64,000 bases of DNA. Source: Leptoclinus maculatus (Eukaryota; Chordata; Actinopteri; Perciformes; Stichaeidae). Below the pieces are notes generated by a model. That model ran no database searches and was not told the origin of the DNA. It was given only the letters and a program-made list of their open reading frames with translations. How positions within the stretch are numbered: the first letter of the stretch is position 1; every line of letters starts with the position of its first letter. This document shows, one piece after another, positions 1 to 10,582 of this stretch. Both the position numbers and the translations under genes were made by a program. Location: the NCBI GenBank assembly GCA_032191485.1, contig JAVDOI010000008.1, positions 19,140,674 to 19,204,673 of the forward strand. The letters are read 5' to 3'.

Positions 1-350
1 GACTTCAACTTAAAACTGCTACCTTTGTAGGAGATGTTTGCAGATCCATAAAAAAAATGACTTTGACAAAAGACCTTCCTTACACAGCAAAATCAGCAGG
101 TTTCAACTTGCTCGTTCACAGTTGTGAAACATGATGGAAGACACAAATCTAGTCAGAAAAGGCTTAAAATATGAAACTGAACAAATAATTTAAATTTCTC
201 TAAAACTGTCATATTTCCTTTCTGTAGTTTCCAGGCAAACTTAACTTGTATACTGAGCGTAAACGAAGTTGGAGAACTACTTAAGAGTAATTTAGAACCA
301 TGAGGCCCTATCAGATGACATTGATCGTGCTTATTTAGCTTTATCCAGCA

Positions 351-640
351 CTATCCCATCAGAGAAAGCAGGGAATGTAGGCGGTATTCCATCAAGTGTC
401 TAAAACGAACCCTTTTCTCCATAATCAAATTAATCCTGAAGTTATCCTCAGCATCTGGAGGACGTCCATATGACTTTCCCATCTGCCTGGCAGCAAGGCT
501 GGTTGGCCAGAGCATCTCCTCCACCAGCACATGGGAGACGTTTGCCTCAAGTAGGGCTTTCTGCAAAACGTCCACATCAGTGATTACTAGCCAGGGGTCT
601 ATGGGAAGATTGTGGAGTAGGTCAACAGATTTTAGAAAGA
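351..640 (-). CDS. Unidentified open frame, possible exon or pseudogene fragment
   Basis: On the minus strand an open frame of about 95 codons ends at a stop near 351. It includes LLHNLPIDPWLVITDVDVLQ and, further on, AARQMGKSYGRPPDAEDNF. Its amino-acid composition looks like real protein and it holds candidate acceptors (CTTCCCATAG before ACCCC; GTTTTGCAG before AAAGCC). I do not recognise the family. It lies about 2.2 kb past the ibtk stop, with no companion exon found between them. It could be an exon of a neighbour, a retrocopy fragment or chance. Confidence 0.25.
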
Positions 641-729
641 TAAATTAACTTTTAAATCCTCATACTGAGTCAGCTAACACCTGAACAATGTCACAATAAA
701 GAGTGCAGGAAAACTGATGAGCAGAGAGT

Positions 730-1195
730 TGAAGTACGACGCTAAAAGGTTAAATACTATAAGCTTACATATAGCTAATAGCTATATATATTTAATAGTT
801 CAATGTTTTTAGCAAAAAGTGATTGATAAAAAGTTGAAATGGCTCAAAGTAAAGGATAGATGGTTGAAATAGCTAAAAGTTTTGGCTAAATGGATACTAA
901 ATCTTTGACGTAGTTGAAAAAAAAGGTTAAAAAAAGTGGTTAAAGCAGCTAAAGTAAACGGCTAAATGGCTGTAGCTAAATGGATAATACATGTATTTTT
1001 TTAAAGGACAAAATGTTGAAATAGCTAAATGCTTATAGCTAAGTAAAGGACAAACTGTTTAAGATAGCTAAAAGTAACTAAAAAGCTGGTTAAAAATACA
1101 TAGCTACAAAGAATGGATAAATGGCTTATTAAAATGTGATTGATATTTAGTTTGAATAGTTAGCTAAAAGTAATTGATAGCGTTTAATGATTGAA
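730..1195. repeat. Degenerate AGCTAAA-rich minisatellite
   Basis: Loose direct repeats of the type AGTTGAAATAGCTAAAAGT and GGCTAAATGG run through this AT-rich stretch with variable spacing. The motif resembles the array at 52.1-53.0 kb. Confidence 0.55.
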
Positions 1196-1199
1196 ACAT

Positions 1200-1950
1200 C
1201 CAGCTTCTGCTCCAGTATGAATGCAAAACTGACCAAGATGAGGAATCATGTATCCACTATACAGGGATATTAATGACCAAGTTCCTCACATTGTGTCCCT
1301 TGTAAACATATTGTGAATTGGATAAAACCAGGATACTAAAGGCCCTTATAGAGAGAGTGCACACGTTCAAACACATTAGCTCGGCTGCTTCAGGGCGGCA
1401 CTTCACTCCCTGCAAAACATTACATTTCTATTCAGAGCACAGACGCTCAGGATGAGCAGTCCTTCTGAAAGATTCCATCTGTTTCCAGGCTTTTGGTGTC
1501 AGCCCGGCTCATTGCGGAGTGAGACTTTTTCCTCCAAGGCTTTGACTCATGTGTCATCTCTGCAGCGACTAATAGATCCTAATGTGTACTTGATATTCCC
1601 CCCAACGAGCGGTCTCTCCCTGACTTCCGATGCGATGCTCTACCTGCAATTACAGCCAATAAAATCCCTAAATCGCCACACTCGCTGTTCAGATCAGGGT
1701 CATCGCAGTTAATCACGGGCTGAGACTCGATAATGGTCCTTTGCTCATGCAGGGCAGCTAAAGTGTCAGGAGCAGATTAAGTCTTTATCAGATGCACGGA
1801 GAGTCACATTTTTCCAGTAAAGGATGAAGTTTCTGCTATATTAAAAGACAAGGAAATAATGGAGAAAATGGAATCTCTCTCTCTCATTCTGTTTGCTGCA
1901 ATCTAAACTGAAAATTGAGACAAGAGACGGGATCATTGCACAGGTGAGTT
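1200..1950. other. Non-genic stretch downstream of ibtk
   Basis: No coding exon is supported here. The part at about 1380-1800 has balanced composition and no simple repeats, so it could be a conserved noncoding element, but conservation cannot be seen in one sequence. Confidence 0.3.
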
Positions 1951-1952
1951 AT

Positions 1953-1958
1953 TTTATT
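1953..1958 (-). promoter_or_regulatory. Candidate ibtk poly(A) signal
   Basis: TTTATT on the plus strand gives AATAAA on the minus strand, about 910 nt past the ibtk stop. ATTAAA variants also occur nearer the stop, for example near 2508. Which one is used cannot be decided here. Confidence 0.35.
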
Positions 1959-2868
1959 ACATGCCATTTTCTCATCACATCCTGAAGTCTCACACACACA
2001 AAAATGGCATCTGAAGACGAGATTACATGGTCCAGGTCGGAAGGTACCTACCAAGCTTACAAGCTGGAGAGTTAAACTATTAAATAATGAAGCGATGAAC
2101 GGTGTTTTAGCTGCTGTAACTGAATTCCTTATTTGATAAAAAGGCACACCGCCTTCTCAAAAACACACTGGCGATAACTTCAAAGGCTAGAAAAGCCGGT
2201 TTCTTTTTTTAGACAATCGCCATTAACTATAACAGCATCAAATATAAAATATGAAAAACATCCACATTTAGTCCAGCAGGATTCCCATGTCACTGCAAAG
2301 CTGAATCAATCAGTCAAAACAATGACGAAAAAAGGACCATGAACCGAGACTAAACGTACAGCCTTGGTAAACAGCTCACGTTAACGCTTAACTACAAATG
2401 AAGCTTTGCCACAGTTGTTAATTGGCACTCTGTCTTTGTTGATCACATCGAGAGCTTCCACAGATTTAGACGTGACCCATTTTGTGGCTCGAACGCCTCA
2501 ATTTCTTTTAATTTCTTTGGCAACATCAACTTCACAATTGTATTTTGGAAAAGTAATTTACTTTACTTTTGACTTATTGTTTCGTCTCGTCGGGGACCAC
2601 ACTCAGTTATGAAAAACATTCCCTCTCTCTCATACAAACATAACGCGGAGCAGCAATAAAATAAAAACTTGAAGTAACACTGCAGAGACGAGCATCCATC
2701 AGACCCCTCCCACACTGGGCTGGAGTCTGAGGTGCATCTCACCACGGACTGACGGCTCGGAGGATGTTGCGGGGAAGCTGCAGAAGGGACGCTGCCAAAA
2801 AAATACAGACGGACAACTGCACAGGACGTTCTGTTTTTGTTGGCATGTAGCGGCTGTGCCGTTACACA

Positions 2869-3382
2869 TTAGTGTTTGTTCCAGGTTGGGGCTGCCATAG
2901 GACCTCTGGAAGACCTCTCCACCACTATCAGCTCATCGGGGTTGTCGTGTGCTTTATAATGGAGCAAAAGGTCTTGGATTGCCCGCTCTTCAATCTAAAA
3001 GAACAAAAAAAAGGACATGAAAAGGAGATGAAAAGGAGATATTGTGGGAAATAAAACCACAGTACATTTGAGGGTGAAGGAGAAAACGCTGACACAGAGT
3101 GCTTAATGATAATGAGGGTGTTTTATATAATGGCAACCAGAAAGCCATAAGGAGGGGAAAGAGTGTTTTGAGAAGGCGCTGACAGAAGCCTGGCGGCGTC
3201 TGGAGAAGAGCAGGGACGGCTGTTCAGAGAGCAAACTGGAGGCAGCTCACTGCTAACCAGCACTGTACGGAACGTGGTCTTCATGCCTACAAGATAGATG
3301 CATGCCTGCAAGATAGGGATAGAAAGGAGAGGCATGCCGCCATACCACCCTGAAGCACCACCACTAGGTTTCCACTTGGATT

Positions 3383-3431
<49 letters not shown>

Positions 3432-3666
3432 TATACGTTCAGTCATGGCAGGAGTGTGTCCTGCATGTGTGGGTGAGTGTGCGAGCGCTAACGAGCACAG
3501 ACAAGACGTGCTACCTGGATGAGCGCCAGCGGCTTCTCCCGGCTGCGGATCAGTGCGGCTTCCTGCTCCTTCTCCTCCTCCACGATGGAGGCAAAGGTCA
3601 CCAGGGAGGAGAGGGGAGGGCTGCCGACTGCTCCCAGCACCCAGGGCCTGAGGGGGGAGATGGGTG

Positions 3667-3718
<52 letters not shown>

Positions 3719-5367
3719 GGTATCAGTGCCTGCTGCTGTGATAGGGAAAGCAACAAGAGTCTGAGTGCATGGACAAAGGTCGAGTCAACCGCTACTGACA
3801 AGCTCCTGTGTGAGCGGCCGCCCGTTTCCCTGGCTTTCACAAGCCTCCTACGTCCAGCAGATACAGAGCAACGTTAGCATTCACAGGGTCCTCACAGGGT
3901 CCTCACAGGGTCCTTACACCTTTTTTTTTTTATCAAAGTCAAATTCAAGCACTTTTCCAGCACCTTGCAGCTGCGGTACGATACATAAATACATAAATAC
4001 AGTACGTACCGCATACTGATTATTTCATTTCTTTATCACATCAGATGTTTTTGGGGCTGTAAACCACCAAAATTATATTTTGTGACAGCACTCTACAGCA
4101 GGGTGACACATTAAAAGGAAAACACATAATAGTTATACAACATGGCTGATCCAATCTAAAGCAATCGCGAGCAAATTACGTAAATTTCAGTAAAATCTTC
4201 ACCGATAATGTGCAAAATAAGATTCATGTCAAGCGGTGTTTCTGTCCGTTTAGCATACAGTGGGGTTTAAGAGCTTTTTTCTCTCTGATGAACACACTCG
4301 GGCCATGGCTTTGATTGGGGCGGAGGCATGAAAATATTGATTATAGCCGGTAATAAACAAGAAACCCAATGCAAGCTGATGTGAAAAACAGACACATTCC
4401 TTCATTACCAGAAAATTAGGTTCATTAGGCTGGTCCTGGTTTACCCCCGCAAAGAATATTATACACAAAACAGAATACTAAATCTTAATGCTTGCTCTAA
4501 ATGCTTAGCTAAAATATATTCTTCTTAGATAAGGACAATATTGCCAAAGCGTTATTTCCTCTCTGAATATTCATATTTTTAGACTCAGACGGTTGTTAAC
4601 CTGTCTTGCCTTTTTCCACAGGGATCCTCTATTCAACACGACATGTAAAGTATGACATGTCACATAGACGACATGAGCTCCCTGCAATCTGATTTGTGTG
4701 CGCTTCAAGTGATTTATTATTTCGTAGCTGCTATGAGAAGCTTGGAGACACGCTGCAGTAAGGGTTTGTTATAAATGTGGCCAAAAACATTCCAAATCAC
4801 TCACTATGATGCATGTTAAAGCTATACGGAAAGGCTGTTCATCTGGCCAAGAGAGACCTCTGGAAATATTCATCAGACAAGATTAAAAAGGCATCTCTAT
4901 TAATTGTGATTTTGGATATGGAAAAAGAGGGATGACATGAGAATGTACGAGGTCGCTGCCGCTTCCTGAGCCTTGAACTCGTCCGTCTCTCTGCTCATCC
5001 AAATACCAAGAGGAACCTGAAACCTGCTCCCTGTTCTGTATGATCCGTTGTGACATGAGGGCTGCCCTTATCAACCCTGATTAACATCACCGGCTTCACT
5101 AGTGACTCACACAGCTGTTTAGTATCTAGAAGTCTGCTCTGAAGATTACCCACGCTTCATGCTGCAATGATACAGAAGAGGAAGCATGATGTTAGATAAA
5201 AGAGACGCACTTACAAAAAAAAAGCGAGTGAGACGAAGTTCACTTATAAGACCTGAAATGACCCAACACATTTTGTTTTCTGTCTCTCTCTCTCTCACAC
5301 ACACACACAAATAAAAAGGAATCTGTCTTCATGGACAATTGTATGAAATTTAACTAGAGCTCACACT

Positions 5368-5438
<71 letters not shown>

Positions 5439-6017
5439 GTGTTTGTCCAGCTGTCATGGGGATGTTGCAAAGGTCAGGGTGACTCGGTGTCGGCGGGCAG
5501 GTCAACCCAGCTGCACCGGGTCATTAAGAGCTGTTCACCTCACTCGGACCAGAGCGTCCCGCCTCTCAACTAGAGGGGCTCCCGTCAGTCAAGCTGTCCA
5601 GTCAAGACACACTACCCGTCTTCCCCCGGAGAGCCAGTCTTAGATAAACACTCATCGTTACTTCTCCTTTCATTTCTTAATCTCAAAGCCAGACATCGTC
5701 TGTGTCAGATCGGTTTCTAATCTCCAAGTTGCCCCACAAAAAAAACATTAAAAAAAAGTTGCATCTATCTGATGAGAGATGAGAAAAGAATTAGGACGGA
5801 TTTAATATGTTTATAATAAATATTTGGCTTGGATTAGGTATTGTGTATGTTAGTATTGGAGTACTGGGGAATGACTGTTAATGTGGTTTCCTGTAGCTTA
5901 TAATGTGTGTGCGAGAGCTGCAGTTTTATGAGAACACTTCAACAGTGCCACCAAGTGGAAGACAGCAGTACACAACAGTCAACATTGTTTTGGCAGCGAC
6001 CTTTTTCCCTTGTACTC

Positions 6018-6090
<73 letters not shown>

Positions 6091-9000
6091 AGATGCTCAC
6101 CCAGTGGGTCGCTCTGGCTCGCTGCTGTCGGCGCATTTGAACGTGACCCTCCTGGCTGCAGAGGTGGCGGTGACAGGGGACACCTGGGCACCTGGGCCCC
6201 TCTGGGCTCCCGTTTGTCCCTCTCTGATCAAGCGGCTCTCCTCCTCCTCCAGCAGCGCTCGGAATGAGCACGAGGCGGGCGGGGACTGGACTGCTGTTGC
6301 CCTGCAGGTTGAAACAAACGACACAGAGAAAGAAAGAGCATGTATGACACATAGATTCATGATAAAAGTAAAAAGATGGGAGCACTTTTTCTGTTTTTGC
6401 ACTGGAGCAGTTGGGCTTAAGGGCCTTGCTCAATGGCACTTCAGTGGTGGAAATGAGGGAGGGGCATGCCCTACTTTTCACTTTCCTCACCCAGATCTAG
6501 ACCTGCCGGTCTGGGGGATTGCACCGACCTACAAGCTTGCTTCTCCAACCGTAATTTATTGCGTATATCCCCACAAAGCTGTGGTACTCTTAAATGTGAA
6601 GCAGGCGAGTGGGGAGGATCTACTGTCAACAGATACCATTATTTCGTGGCCAGCAGAGGGGGCCATGAGCTATAATGCTCTAGAATGGATGTGCAGATTC
6701 GTCCACCCTTAACGGCAATGACAACTTATACATGCAAAGCTTCGGTTCTAATATAAATAGTATGTATGGACTGAGGAAGGCTGGCAGACCTGATCACTTG
6801 TGGAGGTGCTGTTGCAGATCTGATGAACACCATCTACAATGTGTTTGATGCGTTTGTTCTTTGTGTATGTGATGACAAATAAAGTTGACTTTACATTGAG
6901 GTTACAATAGCCCCTCCACCCTGTTCATTTGCGCCTGTAAACCGCAAACAACTCGCTGAAAGATGCTAAAGTTGAGGGGAACTGCAGTTGGGTGATAATT
7001 CTCTTGGGGTTTGTTATTTGAAGCGACCCAATCCACAAACACAAAGTCGTATAAAAATACTTTATAGCCTTACAGCTTTAAAACTAACTGACACATTGGC
7101 GACGGGCTGTGAACTCATAAACAGGAACCAGGAAGTTATTTCTTGACAGCTGTGTGTAGTGGACAGTAGTGGTCTTCATATTTGGGCTCACTCACCAGGC
7201 CTTCCCACTGCTTTTTGACGGGGTGACTGCGGGGGTTGGTTTGGATGCGGTGGACTCCACACTGGCCTCCTTGTTGGCCATGGCCAACATCTTCCTCTGT
7301 TTCTGGGACAGTTTGGTGGGAACAGGGGAGTGCTTGATGCTGGTGCTGACACTGCAGACAGGAGGAAACACATGTGCCGTTAGCTGAAGTGAATAACATT
7401 AAACAAATAAGGTTCACTCATGTGGCAGTAGCGCTGTCCTTCCGACTGGGCAATAGGATGATTCACATTTTATAAATAAAGCAACAGTTCAACTGTACTT
7501 TTACAGCAATTAGTCATGAATTGATTGCCATCACTGCCTCCGATTAACGAGACAGTCTAAATTATTTGTTTGTAAATAAGGTCCTCAGACTAAAAAAAGT
7601 GGACGTCTCGCACCTTCCAGGGCTTTTAGGAGTTGCTCCAAGGGTCTGCAGAGAGTTGGCCTCCATGTCCATGATGGTCCTCAGATCCAGGACTGGGGCT
7701 GGACGAGCAGGACTGCAGATTGTAATAACACAGTCACACATAGTACCTAGAACATGCAGCACAGCTTTCAAACCTGCTTTTCAGTGTTCTATCTACAGCA
7801 GTGATTCCCAACTGGTGGGTCGCGACCCAAAAGTGGGTCGCCGACCTGTTTTCAGTGGGTCACAGGGCTTTGCGCCTGACAAAAAAGAAAAAGAAAAATG
7901 TTGCGATTTTATTTTGAAGGGCATTTTGTTATGAAGCGGAATTATTCCAGCATTTACGGCACTTGTTTAGCGGTGCAGGAAAAACACTGACCAATGCTCA
8001 GCCAATCAAATATGGGCATTCTGACAAGTTTCCTGACTTGAGTGAGATGTACACACACCGTGACACAAGAGGGAGCGACGAGGATATCGATAGCAGAGCA
8101 GGACTATTGTAGCTAGAGTTGTGAAAGTCAAATCACAGGATGATCTCCAAAAGAGAAAAATGTCCAGAGAGACCAAAGTCATTAGACTCTGACTGGACAG
8201 ACTCATATAGGTGAATTCTTCCCACAATAATTTCTCTTTTTAGAAGATGAGAAAAATTGTGGCTTTTTCACTTCACCCTGAAAGAACTGAATTTAAAGCT
8301 GCAGGACAATTCAGTGGAAATAATTAATCTAAAATTAATTATTACGTAATTAATTTTTTAATCCAGCCGTTATTTTACTTGAAATGAGAAGAATATATAT
8401 AAATATATATATATATATATAATTTGGGTCACGGCTTGTCATTAAGGGGTGATGGTGGGTCCCACAGCCAGACCAGTTGAGAACCACTGATCTACAGTAT
8501 ATAGTTCAAGGAGGAGGAGAGGAAAAACCAACACGACTGTAAAACAGAAGTTTTTTAAATTTAGGATCATTAAGTCCATCTTACCAAGGAAGGACCTTGG
8601 GGATGATTTGTGGAGCAGAGTTGGGGGGAGCTAGGAGGGGCTCCCTCACGGAGGTCGGGGTGCTGGGTGGAGTCTTTATCATCTGCAGGAAGAGAAGGGT
8701 TTCAGTCAGATGATAAACTATTTTATCTCTCATCTGTCTTTTTTGAGCATTACATCCACCATTCAATTCCTTGTAGTCACATTCCTTTAATTATCCAACA
8801 TGGTGAAAACAATAGCAAAAGGTTAAGTTAAGTATGACTTTGTGTAGTACTTTTAAACGACCCATAGAAGGCAGCACAATTACAAGCAGAGGAGTACTTG
8901 GACGTGCACAGAGCTATAAAAAATCCCCCCAAAAAACAAATCATCTGTTGTATATGTGATTGTTGCGGTGGTCAGACGTTAACCTCGGGTCTGTCATGGA

Positions 9001-10582
9001 AGACGGGGGACTGGATGTCTCGGGGACTGCCCACCCCCACGTAGCTGCCCTCTGAGTCGGATGTGAGCAGATCCTGCAGAGACTCTGTTGAGTTTGCCCT
9101 GACTGACTTTACCAGACACGGGGAGACCACTGAGAGGACAGAGAGTGTGTGTAAGTGGAATGAGTATCACTGTATTACCCCACAACATCCTGACAGCTTA
9201 TAAAGGCACTGATGTTTAAGCATACCTGCAGCAGGGGGACTTTGAATGATACAAGAGAGAGTGTAGCCTCCTGAGCTGTCAGAGCGCCGCCGTGGTTTCT
9301 TTTTAGCCTTCATCTTGGCCTTCTTTAACAGGATCTCCCTGGAGGGGGGAGGGGGGGGGGGAATACATAATGTGGTACAATCATTAGCAGACATCTGCAA
9401 GGACTTGCACATAGCCTGGTAAGCTCCTGCTTCCCTCAAGGGTCCAGTGTGTGGGATTTATAGGCAGAAATGGAATATCATATTCATTATTATGTTTTCA
9501 TTCGTGTATAATCAGCTTTCGTTAGCTTAGTATGGGTCTTTTATCTCTACAAGGGGAGCAGGTCCTCTTCAAAGAGTCCACCAGTTGCACCGCCATGTTG
9601 CTTTATTACGTTACTTGAAGGCCACCGTCGTTCTCCCACACGCTTGTAAAGGAGGAGTGAGCGGAGGGGTATTCAGTTGGTTGCAATCTGCAACCTCACC
9701 ACTAGATTTCAGTAAATCCTACACACTGGTTCTTCAACTTTAGGTCTACAATCAAAACTGAATGGTTTTTTTCTAGCAAGAAGAAATGATGGGTTTTGTT
9801 TTACAGCGGATATGAAAGTACAGAACTCTGCACAGCAGCCAAATCAGGAAACAGACACAATGAGAGTCTACATGGAGGTACTGAACATCTCTGTTTGTGT
9901 ACCTGCAGGAGTGATCCAGTTCCGCTTCTGGTTTGGGGCTGAACGCCGAGTCCAAATCCTCATCCTCATACACACTGAGGTCCGGGGCGCCAGGATACGG
10001 AGTGATAATCCTCCTCTGCATGGCCGGGATCTGAAATGAAAACAAACAAAAATAAAAAAAACAATCAGAACCTGACCATAGACAAATTACATCAACATAT
10101 GAGAACCAAGACTGACTTGGTGCAATCATGATATATTTGACTATATCTCAAAACAAAGCACATATTGCATTGGCAACGACACAGAAAAAATCCAGCAAGT
10201 ATTAAGGTACCAGAGGTTGGATTCAGCTGCGAGTTATACAAGAAACAAAATCACCTTTATTCCCAGACAAAAAGTTGCTTTAATGAAGCAATGGTGAGAC
10301 GGTTTTCTTAAAGTCTGAGCTTAATGAGTCTAGAGAACTTTCACTTTGGAAAGATGGCGCTGTGTACGATTCAGATCTATGACTTCCAAGAAGGTGTTTC
10401 ACAGAATTGCATTTTAATTGCTATTTTATCTTTAAAAATCTAAATCAAAGTCACACAATAAGCAAACATTGAAGTAACGGAAAGGATGGTGCATATTGGG
10501 ATGTTTCTAGGGGTGACTCACCATCCTCCTGTAGGCTGCAGAAAGCTCCACGAGCACTTCATCACTCAGAATATCCAGCGCT
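2869..10582 (-). CDS. ibtk: ibtk coding exons 19-28: C-terminal disordered tail and conserved end
   Basis: Exons: 10582-10522 (61 nt), 10030-9903 (128), 9338-9226 (113), 9129-8984 (146), 8682-8585 (98), 7712-7614 (99), 7351-7196 (156), 6301-6101 (201), 3647-3515 (133), 2994-2869 (126 with stop TAA). Recognisable blocks are ALDILSDEVLVELSAAYRRM, the lysine/arginine patch KAKMKAKKKPRRRSDSSGGY (a likely nuclear-localisation signal), LLTSDSEGSYVGVGSPRD, VLDLRTIMDMEA, LSQKQRKMLAMANKE, VTFASIVEEEKEQEAALIRS and EKPLALIQ-IEERAIQDLL, ending TWNKH. All match the human order. Several introns here carry microsatellites close to splice sites. Confidence 0.95.

Noticed and set aside
5903..6712. 269-codon plus-strand frame through the GT repeat
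   Set aside because: A frame held open by (GT)n, antisense to ibtk exon 26.
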